64,000 nucleotides of DNA, taken from NCBI GenBank assembly GCA_016702645.1, contig JADJDP010000021.1:12649-76648 (forward strand), in the 5' to 3' direction. Both the position numbers and the translations under genes were made by a program. Positions 44,643 through 54,393 of the stretch are shown piece by piece. Source of the DNA: Flavobacteriales bacterium (lineage in GTDB: Bacteria > Bacteroidota > Bacteroidia > Flavobacteriales_F > PHOS-HE28). The notes beneath the pieces are model-generated. The model was not told the DNA's origin and ran no database searches. It was given only the letters and a program-made list of their open reading frames with translations. Numbering within the stretch: the stretch's first letter is position 1; every line of letters starts with the position of its first letter.

Positions 44643-47600
44643 ATGCGTTGGCCGCTTGTTGTCCTTTCCGTCGCATTGTGCGGCATGCTCCATGCGCAGC
44701 TCGTCGCGCCACAGCTCAAGACCATCACCATGCGCGATGGCCTTTCGAGCGACCATGTGCAGTGCATGGCCCTGGACCAGCGAGGGTATTTATGGATAGG
44801 CACCAGCGATGGCCTCAACCGCTACGACGGAAAGCATGTGAAGGTGTACCGGGCAGGAGGGATCGGCTCCATTCCAAGCGACCTTGTTCTGTGCATGACA
44901 TCCGCCGAAGACGGCTTGATCCATCTTGGAACCAGCGCCCCCTACCTCACCATCCTCGATCCGCTGGCCGACACGCTGGTCAATATCCCCTTGCCCGTGC
45001 CCGATTTCTCGAAGCACGGCGAACAACGCGCAAACCGCATACACATCGATCGGAAGAAGCGCATCTGGGTGGCGCACGGTGCACGGTGCCTCAGCCGCTT
45101 TGATCCCATAACGCGCTCGTTCACTACCGTGGAGATAGCACCACCGATGCCTACACCGCGTTCGCGCGAAGTCATCATTGGGATCCATGAGGACGAACAG
45201 GGCATCCTCTGGCTGGCCACGTTCAAAGGCATGGTGCGCTTCGACCCTGAGCGCATGAGCATAGAACCTGTGGACCTGCACGCACCGTCCGGCGAACCAG
45301 GAGATGGCTACTCCTTCCAGATCCGAGGTGCGGTGGATGATGACAGTTGCCTGGTCATCGGCACATGGAGCGAAGGCATTTTCCGAATGCGAAAGCGCGA
45401 TGGTGAGGTCCGATTGTTATGGCCATCACCGGATCACAAGCCCACATTCGTGGACCACATGGTGCAGGACATGCTGCGTGTGGATGGCATCGCCTACGTG
45501 GCCACCATCGATCAGGGACTGCTCCGGATGGACCTGTTGACAGGCGTGGTGGAACACTTCGACCGAACATTGTCCGAGGAGGGATGCCGCAGCAGCAAGC
45601 CCCTTCTCCCCGGTGCCGCGCGGCTCATGCACCAGGGCGATGCACTCTACATCGGTTCCTATTCGGTGGGCCTGGCAGTATGGTCGGGCCGGAACAATGC
45701 AGTGAGCGCCATCCAGCTTCCGGCGCACGACCCGAAGGAAGAGACCGACGAAGTATTCGCCGTGCATCGCGACCCAGGGTCACGAAACCTGTTCGCACAT
45801 TCGCACCACCGCGGTGTGCTGGTGTACGACAGCACAGGAACAAACCTGCTGCGCCAGTTGCACCGGCCAGACCCCGCACGGCGCTACTACCAGCACCTGC
45901 GCCTCGATGCGGACCGATTGCTCTTGGGCAGTGCCCCGCACGCATGGATCGGTACCATAGGCACAGGTGCAATGGAAAGACCGCGCTTCTTCATGGAAGG
46001 CACACCGTGCGGAGGTATGACCTGGTGGGCGCGTGGCGATGGCAAGAACGGTCTCTGGTGCTTCACCGGAACGAATGGCATCCACCATGTGGACACGATC
46101 AACGGGCGTTGCATCGCTATCGCGGACACACTTCCCGACTTGGCCCGGTCCCTGGGCACATGGCCGTGGGACATCTTCACCGACCGCACCGGCAGGCAGT
46201 GGTTCCTCAGCGCAACATCGCCACCCGTGATGCTCCATCGGGATGGTCGCACCGAACGCGTGACGGGTCCGGAATTGCTGGCACCCTTCGAGGTGAGCGA
46301 CATGGCACAAGCACCCGATGGCCGTCTCTGGTTCGCAGTGAAGCACACTGGCCTTGCCATGCTGGAAGCGGATGCAACGGATGTGCGTTCGATCAAAGAC
46401 ATGAGCGCACAGCTCACATCGCGCAACGTCACGGACATCGTGGCCATGCAGGATGGCTCGCTTTGGCTCACGCTTCCGAACGCTTTGCAGCGCTTCGATC
46501 CTGCGACGGGCCGTTGCCGGGTGATCACCGTGGTGGACGGGTTGCCTTCCGGTCCGCTGAACTTCAGCACGTCGCATGCACCGCTGATGCCCCCGCTGGT
46601 CGTAGGAACGTGGGAAGGGTTCTTCACCGTGCGCGATGAAGCGCTCGCACCGGTTCCGCCACCTACCGTGCAGATCCCACGCATGCTCGCACACGATAGT
46701 CTTATCGCTACCCTCCTGGACCGATCAACGGGGAGGGACATCGCTCTTACGCATGATCTGAACCGCATCACGTTCTTCCTGCGTAGTACCAACCTGATCG
46801 ATCACCAACGGGACGAATTCGCCTACCGTTTGATCGGGACCGACACCACTTGGATCAACGCGGGCAACGAGGACCGCATCACCTTCAACAACCTGCCGCC
46901 GGGCGACCACCGTTTCGAAGCAAGGGCACGCACGGCGCAAGGACCGTGGGGGGCGGTGACCACGGCGGGCTTCACCATCTTGCCGCCCTTCTGGGCCACA
47001 TGGTGGTTCCGGGGCGTGATGGTACTAGCAATGATGGTGAGCGCGTGGCTCGCGTTCCGCGCGTTGCTGCGTGTGCGGTTGCGCGAACAACGCATCCAGT
47101 TGGAGCGCGAGCGTGCGTTGCTCGAGGAGCGGATCCGCATCGCCCACGATCTGCATGACGACCTTGGCAGCAGCCTGGCCTTGATCGCCATGGAAGGGGA
47201 GCTTGCGCGGATGGACGGGGGCAGCAATGCACGCGATGCACTCAAGCGCGTGAGCGAGGGCGCACGTGAAGTGACGGACAACATGCGACGCATCGTTTGG
47301 GCCCTCGGCTCCGGGCAGGAAACGTTGGGGGACCTGGCAGCATACATCCGGTCGTCCGCCGCCGAGTTGATGGAACGCGCCGAGCTGGAGCTGGATGCCA
47401 CGGTCCGGATCGCCACACCGGAACTGAAGCTCACTGCCGACCAGCGTCGACACTTGCTGCTGATCACAAAGGAGTTGTTGCTCAATGTGGTGAAGCACGC
47501 CGGGGCACACAGCACCACGTTACGAATGGCCCAGCAGAACGGACACCTCGCGCTGATCGTTTCAGATGACGGCCGTGGGTTCGACACGGCGGCACGCATG

Positions 47601-47732
47601 GGCGCTGGCACCGGCACCACCAGCGTACAACAGCGGGTGAGGGCTTTGGGCGGAACATTGGACATTCGAAGCACGCAAGGCGAAGGCACCACGGTGGAAG
47701 TCACGGTTCCATTGAACGCGCAAGAGGTCTAG
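44643..47732 (+). CDS. Hybrid-type sensor: two-component propeller with histidine kinase
   Basis: A 1029-residue membrane sensor. Signal peptide (about 1-20), periplasmic Reg_prop beta-propeller repeats (about 25-680; G-Y-L-W-I-G-T-S-D-G-L-N-R-Y-D type), a Y_Y_Y domain (about 690-760), one membrane helix (about 785-805), then a NarX/DesK-type kinase: phospho-acceptor His838 in H-D-L-H-D-D-L-G and an ATPase domain with N-V-V-K-H-A-G and D-D-G-R-G-F-D. There is no receiver domain in the protein; the LuxR-type regulator downstream is the likely partner. I chose the ATG at 44643 over an upstream TTG because it begins the signal peptide. The signal sensed is unknown. Confidence 0.9.
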   Translation: MRWPLVVLSVALCGMLHAQLVAPQLKTITMRDGLSSDHVQCMALDQRGYLWIGTSDGLNRYDGKHVKVYRAGGIGSIPSDLVLCMTSAEDGLIHLGTSAPYLTILDPLADTLVNIPLPVPDFSKHGEQRANRIHIDRKKRIWVAHGARCLSRFDPITRSFTTVEIAPPMPTPRSREVIIGIHEDEQGILWLATFKGMVRFDPERMSIEPVDLHAPSGEPGDGYSFQIRGAVDDDSCLVIGTWSEGIFRMRKRDGEVRLLWPSPDHKPTFVDHMVQDMLRVDGIAYVATIDQGLLRMDLLTGVVEHFDRTLSEEGCRSSKPLLPGAARLMHQGDALYIGSYSVGLAVWSGRNNAVSAIQLPAHDPKEETDEVFAVHRDPGSRNLFAHSHHRGVLVYDSTGTNLLRQLHRPDPARRYYQHLRLDADRLLLGSAPHAWIGTIGTGAMERPRFFMEGTPCGGMTWWARGDGKNGLWCFTGTNGIHHVDTINGRCIAIADTLPDLARSLGTWPWDIFTDRTGRQWFLSATSPPVMLHRDGRTERVTGPELLAPFEVSDMAQAPDGRLWFAVKHTGLAMLEADATDVRSIKDMSAQLTSRNVTDIVAMQDGSLWLTLPNALQRFDPATGRCRVITVVDGLPSGPLNFSTSHAPLMPPLVVGTWEGFFTVRDEALAPVPPPTVQIPRMLAHDSLIATLLDRSTGRDIALTHDLNRITFFLRSTNLIDHQRDEFAYRLIGTDTTWINAGNEDRITFNNLPPGDHRFEARARTAQGPWGAVTTAGFTILPPFWATWWFRGVMVLAMMVSAWLAFRALLRVRLREQRIQLERERALLEERIRIAHDLHDDLGSSLALIAMEGELARMDGGSNARDALKRVSEGAREVTDNMRRIVWALGSGQETLGDLAAYIRSSAAELMERAELELDATVRIATPELKLTADQRRHLLLITKELLLNVVKHAGAHSTTLRMAQQNGHLALIVSDDGRGFDTAARMGAGTGTTSVQQRVRALGGTLDIRSTQGEGTTVEVTVPLNAQEV

Positions 47733-47773
47733 TACACGAATACTGCGTCCGAGGACGGCTCTACATTTCACCA

Positions 47774-48408
47774 GTGAACACCCCCCTGCGCCTCGCTATC
47801 GTGGAAGACCTGCCGCAGATGCGCCAGTACCTCCGGAACGTGATAGCACGAGCGGAGGACATGGAACTGGTGGCCGAATACAAGAGCGCTGAGGAAGCCT
47901 TCCCTGCCATCACGGAAATGAAGGCCGATGTGGTGATCAGCGATATCGGTCTACCAGGTGCGAACGGGATCGAACTGTTGCGCAAGTTGAGACCCTTCAT
48001 GCCACGCGCGCAGTTCATGGTCTTCACGGTCCATGATGACGACCTGCGCGTCTTCGAAGCCCTGAAAGCCGGCGCCAACAGCTACATGCTCAAATCAAGC
48101 GCACCGATCGCCATACTCGAAGGTGTGCGCGAACTGATGCATGGCGGGGCCCCCATGAGCGCCAGCGTGGCCCGCAGGCTGGTGGACCACCTACGCCCGA
48201 CGTCCTCCACCACCGCCAATGACCACGAGGCTCTCACGCCCCGCGAAAAAAGGTGTTGGATCAACTTGCCCAAGGACTGCTCTATAAGGAGATCGCACAG
48301 CAGGAAGGTCTGTCCATAAGCACGGTGAAGAGCCATATCCACAGCATCTACAAGAAGCTGCACGTGGGGAGCAAGGAGGAGGCCTTGGAAAAATACAAGG
48401 GGGGCTGA
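47774..48408 (+). CDS. NarL/FixJ-type response regulator, with a frameshift
   Basis: A transcription regulator with receiver (phospho-acceptor Asp57 in V-I-S-D-I-G-L-P-G) and LuxR-type helix-turn-helix. The frame breaks in the A run at 48246-48251; one more A gives L-T-P-R-E-K-K-V-L-D-Q-L and the helix-turn-helix S-I-S-T-V-K-S-H-I-H-S-I-Y-K-K-L. The restored length is about 211 residues. It starts with GTG and follows a TACATTTC box by four bases. It is the likely partner of the kinase upstream. Confidence 0.88.
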
Positions 48409-48413
48409 ACCGC

Positions 48414-49412
48414 TCACCCCCCTATGCTCACCATCGGGCGTTCGCTCAGATCGTGCAGCACCTCTTCCTCCTTCTCCGGCTTGAACTGGGGTAATCCGCC
48501 GAGCATGGCGTGCTTGGCCAGCACGTTCTTTTCGATCAACGGTGCGATGTCCTCTCCCCTTCTCAACGCTGAGAGCAGATCCGTTTCCTCGCGGCTGAAC
48601 AGGCAGTTCCGCATCTTCCCTTCCGCCGTGAGGCGCATGCGGTCGCAATCCCCACAGAAGGGTTCGGTGACCGTGCTGATGACCGCGAATGTGCCGGGCC
48701 ATTCGGGCACTCGGTAGGCTTTGGCAGTGCTGTGCGGATCGTCGTTGAGCTTCTCGAACGAATGGACGCTACCGATGTGCCCGAGCATCTCGGCATACGT
48801 GTACACGCGCTCTCTTCCCCAGTGATTGCCAGCGAACGGCATGAACTCGATGAAGCGAACATGCACATCATGCTGGCGCGTGAACTCCACGAAACGCAGG
48901 ATCTCGTCGTCGTTCACACCGCGCATCACCACCATGTTGATCTTCACCCGCAGCCCGCGCTCGAGCGCAAGCAGGATGTTGGAATGCACCTTGTCGAAAC
49001 CGTCCCGCCGGGTGATCCTCTTGAAGCGCTCCGCATCGAAGGTGTCCAAACTGATGTTGATGCTTCGCAGACCGGCGGCGATCAATCCATCGAGGTGCTT
49101 GTCCAGGGACATCGCATTGGTCGTGAGCCCGAGGGACACGCCGAGTTGCGCCATGTCCCGCACGATGTCCACAGCATCCGGCCGCACCAATGGCTCCCCG
49201 CCGGTCAAGCGGATCTTGCTGATGCCATAGCGTTGGACGAACAACCGGGCGATGGTGGCGATCTCCTCGCGCGTCATCAATTCCTCCCGCTTCAGGAAAT
49301 GCTGGTCCTCCGGCATGCAGTAGGTGCAGCGCAGATCGCACTTGTCCACAATGCTGATGCGCAAGCTGCGGTGGGTGCGACCATGCTGGTCGACAAGCGG
49401 TGACAAGGACAT
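48414..49412 (-). CDS. moaA: GTP 3',8-cyclase (radical SAM)
   Basis: First enzyme of molybdenum cofactor synthesis. The 332 residues have the radical SAM cluster at Cys25, Cys29 and Cys32, the second cluster C-G-D-C-D-R-M-R then C-L-F near the C-terminus, and the required final Gly-Gly (S-I-G-G). The start ATG at 49412 gives the usual short N-terminus. It is convergent with the response regulator, five bases apart, and closes the cofactor locus on the other strand. Confidence 0.96.
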   Translation of the reverse strand: MSLSPLVDQHGRTHRSLRISIVDKCDLRCTYCMPEDQHFLKREELMTREEIATIARLFVQRYGISKIRLTGGEPLVRPDAVDIVRDMAQLGVSLGLTTNAMSLDKHLDGLIAAGLRSINISLDTFDAERFKRITRRDGFDKVHSNILLALERGLRVKINMVVMRGVNDDEILRFVEFTRQHDVHVRFIEFMPFAGNHWGRERVYTYAEMLGHIGSVHSFEKLNDDPHSTAKAYRVPEWPGTFAVISTVTEPFCGDCDRMRLTAEGKMRNCLFSREETDLLSALRRGEDIAPLIEKNVLAKHAMLGGLPQFKPEKEEEVLHDLSERPMVSIGG

Positions 49413-49498
49413 GCGGGACCGGCAAAGTACGCGCGACCAGAGGCGATGCGGTGGAAAAGATGAGGTGAAGCCGGCAGCCGTAACGTTCATTGGCCGCT

Positions 49499-49506
49499 TA
49501 GATTTG
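49499..49506 (+). promoter_or_regulatory. -7 box TAGATTTG
   Basis: Exact TAnnTTTG match 63 bases before the delta-60 repeat gene, in the 157-base divergent spacer with moaA. Confidence 0.45.
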
Positions 49507-49569
49507 AGATGGAAAGCAACTTCCGCGGTCGCCTTCCCTGACCGCGAAGAACCCGCTCACCAAGCCACC

Positions 49570-52089
49570 ATGGAACACATCCGAACCACCTTCCTGACGG
49601 TCAGCGCACTGTTCGCGTTAAGTGGACGCGCACAGGGCACCATCGACAACACCTTCACGGTCGGCACCGGTGCGAGCGCTCGTGTGATCACCTCGGTGAT
49701 GCAGAACGACGGCAAGATGGTGATTGGTGGTGCGTTCGTGACCTACAACGGAACGGCGCGCAACCGGGTGGCCCGGGTGCTGCGCGATGGCTCGTTGGAC
49801 GCCACGTTCGCTCCGGGTTCGGGGGCCAACAACAACGTGAGCTGCGTTGCGCTTGCCACAGGAGGTGACATCTACATCGCCGGGACCTTCACCAGTTACA
49901 ACGGAACCGGAAGGAACCGGATAGCGCGTCTCAATAGCGATGGTTCCCTGGATGCCGGCTTCGCACCGGGAACGGGCTTCAACGCTTCGGTCATCAGGGT
50001 CCTCGTTCAACCCGATGGCAAGGTGATCGCTGTCGGGGATTTCACCAGTTACAACGGTACCGGGCGCAACCGGGTGGCGCGCCTCAATGCGGATGGTACA
50101 CTGGATACTTCGTTCGATCCCGGAAGCGGTGCGAACTTCCTCGTCACCAGTGCGGCCCTGCAGAGCGATGGTAAGATCCTCATCGGTGGTTATTTCAATG
50201 ACTACAACGGTACGCTCGTTGTGGCGCTGGCCAGGTTGAACGATGATGGCACGCTGGACATGGGCTACAATAGCGGCGGTGCAGGCCTGAACAATTCGGT
50301 GGAGGTGATCGAGCTCCAGCCGGATGGCAAAGCCCTCGTGGGCGGCAACTTCACGTCGTACAACGGTACCGGCCGCAACCGCATCCTTCGAACCAATACC
50401 GACGGCAGTCTGGACGCTGGCTTCAACCCCGGCTCCGGTGCCAACGCATTCGTGCTGGCCTTCGCACAACAATCCGATGGTGCGGTCATCGTGGGCGGCA
50501 ACTTCACCACCTTCAACGGGGCCGCGCACAACCGCATTTGTCGGATCGGCTCCAACGGGGCCTTGGACGCCACATGGACGTCCGTTGCGAACGGCGATGT
50601 GAACACCTTGTGCTGGATCCCCGAGGGAAAGGTCTTCGTCGGTGGGTTCTTCACGACGATCGCCACTACCGCGCGTGCCCGCCTGGCCCGATTGAACGCT
50701 TTGTGCAAGGACAACGTGAACATGGTGGTCGCCACCGACGGGGCCGGATCGGAGACCTCTTGGGAGCTACGACCTTACGGCTACCAATACGCCGCGTACA
50801 GCGGTAGTGGTCTTCCTGATAACGCGACCACCAGCGCCAGCGGATGTCTTGCCGATGGTTGTTATGAGCTGATCGTGAACGATGCCGGCAGCAACGGCAT
50901 CACCGATGGCGGTTACGTGCTGAGGTCCCAGAACGGCGATCGCATCATCGACGACTCCCTCAACTTCACTTCGGGAGCATTGAGCCAGATCAGCGGTGGT
51001 CAGGGTGGTCCGGTGAACTTCTGCATCCCCATCAGCACTCAAAAGCCCATTTATGTCAGCCGGGACAAGGTCGATTGGTTGAACGGCCAGTACATCGTGT
51101 CCTCGGCGAACGCTACCGTTTCCCAGGTATGGAGCGACTTCGGCAGCGGCTCGCCGGAGCGCGCAACGAGCGGCTATGATTTCTGGTTCTATGACCCCAA
51201 TGGGAATTACAGCTTCAAGCGCAGCCGACGTCACAGCAGCAGCGATGGCTTCGCACCGGCGAACGCCACACGCGCCTGCCACAGGAAGATCAACAATTGG
51301 CCAGCGGCCAACCACATTCCGGCGAACACCTTGATGAACGTTCGGATCCGCACCGTGGTCCTCGGCGCAGCAAGCGCGTGGGGGCCGGCCTACCGCTTCA
51401 AGATCGATGCGTTACGCGCATCCTGTCCGCTCACCAAGTTGATGGACGTTCCCACCAACCCCTACCTCAGTTGTGGGCAGACGCGTGTGTTCGGACCCGG
51501 CAACTACGTGCATGCTCGACCCGTGCAGGGGGCGAACAAGTACCAATTCCGCTTCCAGATCCCGGATGAGTTCTTCACGGTGACGCGCACCAGCAGCACC
51601 TATTTTCTGCAGTTGAACTGGGGAGTGAACCCCTTGCAAGCAGGCAAGACCTACGAGGTGGACGTACGCACGAGCTTCGATGGTGGTGCCACTTGGTGCA
51701 GCGATTTCGTTCCACCCGCCCTGGACCCATGGGGTGATGTGTGCCTCCTCACCATAACCAGCAGCTTGCAAGGCGGTGGACAACGCATGGACGTGCAAGC
51801 CGAAGAAACCATGGAAGAGGAAGCCGCTTCCTTGAGCGCATGGCCCAACCCAAACGAGGGCGATGCGCTGAACATGAGGATCGCCGGTATCGATCCATCC
51901 ACCGACCAGTTGAGCATCAGCGTATTGGATGCGATGGGCCGTATCGTGCACCAACAACAAGTAATGGTTTTGGCACCCGTGTGGAACGGCGTTATTGCGT
52001 TCGAAACAGCGTTGCCTTCTGGAGCATATGTAGTGCAGGTGGGCGCGGGAGCGCAGCAGTGGGTGGAGCGATGGGTGGTGCGCGAGTGA
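49570..52089 (+). CDS. Delta-60 (DUF5122) repeat surface protein with T9SS tail
   Basis: An 839-residue exported protein with a signal peptide (about 1-22), then about seven repeats of roughly 55 residues (about 25-385), each with a D-G-K or D-G-S turn, G-G-x-F and Y-N-G-T-x-R-N-R. The middle region (about 390-740) has C-terminal-type beta domains seen in other Flavobacteriales T9SS cargo, and the end is a T9SS type A tail (A-W-P-N-P-N-E-G-D-A-L). The repeats probably form a propeller. Ligand is unknown. It ends in a 4-base overlap region with tag. Confidence 0.85.
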   Translation: MEHIRTTFLTVSALFALSGRAQGTIDNTFTVGTGASARVITSVMQNDGKMVIGGAFVTYNGTARNRVARVLRDGSLDATFAPGSGANNNVSCVALATGGDIYIAGTFTSYNGTGRNRIARLNSDGSLDAGFAPGTGFNASVIRVLVQPDGKVIAVGDFTSYNGTGRNRVARLNADGTLDTSFDPGSGANFLVTSAALQSDGKILIGGYFNDYNGTLVVALARLNDDGTLDMGYNSGGAGLNNSVEVIELQPDGKALVGGNFTSYNGTGRNRILRTNTDGSLDAGFNPGSGANAFVLAFAQQSDGAVIVGGNFTTFNGAAHNRICRIGSNGALDATWTSVANGDVNTLCWIPEGKVFVGGFFTTIATTARARLARLNALCKDNVNMVVATDGAGSETSWELRPYGYQYAAYSGSGLPDNATTSASGCLADGCYELIVNDAGSNGITDGGYVLRSQNGDRIIDDSLNFTSGALSQISGGQGGPVNFCIPISTQKPIYVSRDKVDWLNGQYIVSSANATVSQVWSDFGSGSPERATSGYDFWFYDPNGNYSFKRSRRHSSSDGFAPANATRACHRKINNWPAANHIPANTLMNVRIRTVVLGAASAWGPAYRFKIDALRASCPLTKLMDVPTNPYLSCGQTRVFGPGNYVHARPVQGANKYQFRFQIPDEFFTVTRTSSTYFLQLNWGVNPLQAGKTYEVDVRTSFDGGATWCSDFVPPALDPWGDVCLLTITSSLQGGGQRMDVQAEETMEEEAASLSAWPNPNEGDALNMRIAGIDPSTDQLSISVLDAMGRIVHQQQVMVLAPVWNGVIAFETALPSGAYVVQVGAGAQQWVERWVVRE

Positions 52090-52100
52090 GCAAGGACGTG

Positions 52101-52673
52101 ATGAAAATGCGTTGCGGCTGGTGCCTCAAGGACCAGGCGTACATGGACTACCATGACAACGTGTGGGGCCATCCGGAGCACAACGACAAGGCGCTCTTCG
52201 CCAAGTTGGTGCTCGATGGTGCGCAAGCGGGCTTGAGTTGGCATACCATATTGATCCGCACCGAAGGCTACCGCAAGGCCTTCGACAACTGGAACACGGA
52301 GAAGATCGCGCGGTACGGGAAGAAGGACGTCGAACGCCTGCTCAACGACCCCGGTATTATTCGCAACCGTTCCAAGGTTGAAAGCGCGATCAAGAACGCG
52401 CGGGCCTACCTGAAGATCATGGAGAACGGGAAAGGCTCCTTCGATGGTTTCCTCTGGAAGCATGTGGACCATACCCCCATCGTGAACCAGTGGAAGGAAT
52501 TGAAGCAGATACCTGCGAGCACAACGCAGAGCGATGCGATGAGCAAGGACCTGAAGAAACACGGGTTCAGTTTCGTGGGCACCACCATTGTCTACGCGTT
52601 CATGCAAGCATGCGGCATGGTGGACGATCACCTGGTGACATGCTGGCGACGTACAGAGCGACCTGCCAAGTGA
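52101..52673 (+). CDS. tag: DNA-3-methyladenine glycosylase I
   Basis: Removes 3-methyladenine from alkylated DNA. The 190 residues start M-K-M-R-C-G-W-C and include Y-H-D-N-V-W-G, G-L-S-W-H-T-I-L and F-V-G-T-T-I-V-Y-A-F-M-Q-A, all family hallmarks, with the zinc ligand Cys5 in place. An upstream GTG at 52086 overlaps the previous stop and could also serve as start. The stop overlaps the next ATG (TGATG). Confidence 0.94.
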   Translation: MKMRCGWCLKDQAYMDYHDNVWGHPEHNDKALFAKLVLDGAQAGLSWHTILIRTEGYRKAFDNWNTEKIARYGKKDVERLLNDPGIIRNRSKVESAIKNARAYLKIMENGKGSFDGFLWKHVDHTPIVNQWKELKQIPASTTQSDAMSKDLKKHGFSFVGTTIVYAFMQACGMVDDHLVTCWRRTERPAK

Positions 52674-53539
52674 TGGAGGTGCCCAAGCGCATACTCCGGC
52701 AATGCCTGCGCGCGATATTGCCGCATTGGCGTTTTCCGGGGAAATTCTGGCTGGCCGATGTTTTGGGTTCGCGGTTGGCTCCGATCCCGCCGGAAGAACT
52801 GCTGGTGATCGGAGGTATACAGATCCGCATCGACCACCGCTTGGTCCCGTGTCGTCACATATACTACGGCATCTACGAACAGGATTTCGTCCGCTTTCTG
52901 CAACGCACGCTCCACCGCGGGGATGTATTCATCGACCTGGGAGCCAACATCGGTTACATGATGGCGGTAGGTCATCAGTTGGTAGGCGAGGAAGGTGTAG
53001 TGCTCGCGTTCGAACCATCGCATACGTGCCAGGACCAGCTGCGCGCCGACAATCCCAAATTCCCAGAAGGCGTGCATCTCGACGCTACGGCGATCATGGA
53101 TCGTAGCGGTCGCTTTCCATTCCTCGATACACCCAAGGTGATATCACATGGTTTCTCATGCCTCTTCCATGACCGTCAGCCTGCGGCAGGAGATCGCGTT
53201 TACGAAGTGGAAGCGGTGACCCTCGATGAAGTGGCCGAACATCATGGACTAAAGCGCATCGCATGCGTGAAGGTCGACATCGAAGGTGCCGAGCACATCG
53301 CTCTGCTCGGCGCGGAAAAACTCCTGCGTGCCGGAGCAGTGGACCACTGGCTCGTGGAAACCACCAACCTGCGCCCGATGTCTCGCGCCAACAACGAAAA
53401 GGTCGTTGCGCTGCTCACGGGCCATGGCTACCGGTCCTTTCTTCCTGATCGGAACGGAGTGCTCCTGCCCTACCACATCGACCTCTCCAGCGTGTTCCGC
53501 CACGACATCATCTGGCGTAAGGAGTGGCGAGGTCGCTAA
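52673..53539 (+). CDS. FkbM family methyltransferase
   Basis: A 288-residue SAM-dependent methyltransferase. The SAM motif I appears as V-F-I-D-L-G-A-N-I-G-Y, followed by A-F-E-P-S and the FkbM feature V-K-V-D-I-E-G-A-E. FkbM enzymes often O-methylate sugars or secondary metabolites; the acceptor here is unknown. The ATG at 52673 overlaps the tag stop; an in-frame ATG at 52640 would overlap tag more deeply. Confidence 0.85.
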   Translation: MEVPKRILRQCLRAILPHWRFPGKFWLADVLGSRLAPIPPEELLVIGGIQIRIDHRLVPCRHIYYGIYEQDFVRFLQRTLHRGDVFIDLGANIGYMMAVGHQLVGEEGVVLAFEPSHTCQDQLRADNPKFPEGVHLDATAIMDRSGRFPFLDTPKVISHGFSCLFHDRQPAAGDRVYEVEAVTLDEVAEHHGLKRIACVKVDIEGAEHIALLGAEKLLRAGAVDHWLVETTNLRPMSRANNEKVVALLTGHGYRSFLPDRNGVLLPYHIDLSSVFRHDIIWRKEWRGR

Positions 53540-53552
53540 CTACCTTTCGTCC

Positions 53553-54384
53553 ATGTCCTATCCGGTGGGAGCAGTGCGCGTGCTGCGCGTTGACAGCGGT
53601 TCATCCGCTTCGTTGGACGACCTCTTGGTGACCGAGGAGCCCCTCGAGATCCGGCTGGGCCATGGACCCGATCACGATCGCGCCGAAATGCGCTTGAGCG
53701 TGACCATGCGCACACCGGGCCATGACGAAGAACTGGCGCTCGGCTTCCTCTATACCGAAGGCATCATCACGGAACCCGGTCAGGTGGTGCGCATTGCCTA
53801 TTGCCAGAACGTCAAGGTCGAGGAGCGCGGGAACGTCGTTCGCGCGGAACTGCATCCTTCGGTGGAACTGGATGCCGCACGGTGGCAACGCAACTTCTAC
53901 ACGTCGAGCAGCTGTGGTGTCTGCGGCAAGAGCAGCATCGAAGCGGTACACGCCACCTGCCTGCGTCCCATCGTTCCCTTCGGGCCGATCGATCCGCCGA
54001 TGATCACCGCCCTGCCCGATCGCATGCGCGCCGCCCAAACCGTGTTCAAACACACCGGTGGCATCCACGCCGCTGCGCTCTTCAGCAGAACAGGAGAATT
54101 GCTTCTGCTGCGCGAGGATGTGGGTCGGCACAACGCGGTGGACAAGGTCATCGGTGCGGCGCTCAATGATCGATCGGATGTTGGCTCGTGCATCCTGCTC
54201 GTTAGCGGCCGGGCCGGTTTTGAACTCGTGCAAAAAGTGCGTGGTCGCCGGGATCCCGCTCATGGCTGCCGTTGGCGCGCCCTCCTCGCTCGCTGTGGAA
54301 CTCGCCCGAAAAAGCGGGCTCACGCTCATCGGATTCCTCCGGGATGAGCGCTTCAACGTGTACGCACCAAAAGGAAAAGACTAA
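53553..54384 (+). CDS. fdhD: Formate dehydrogenase accessory sulfurtransferase FdhD, with a frameshift
   Basis: Passes sulfur from a cysteine desulfurase to the molybdenum cofactor of formate dehydrogenase. Recognisable are T-P-G-H-D-E-E-L-A-L-G-F-L, the loop S-S-C-G-V-C-G-K with its active cysteines, and R-E-D-V-G-R-H-N-A-V-D-K. The frame breaks in five A bases at 54232-54236; removing one gives V-Q-K-C-V-V-A-G-I-P and the normal C-terminus. The restored length is about 276 residues. No formate dehydrogenase gene is in the window. Confidence 0.9.
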
Positions 54385-54393
54385 CATCGCGTC

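Noticed and set aside
49618..50529. Reverse-strand frame with internal repeats
   Set aside because: Repeats are the complement of the delta-60 repeats of the forward gene.
49650..50700. Possible CRISPR-like direct repeats
   Set aside because: Spacing of about 160 bases, degenerate units and an intact reading frame show protein repeats.
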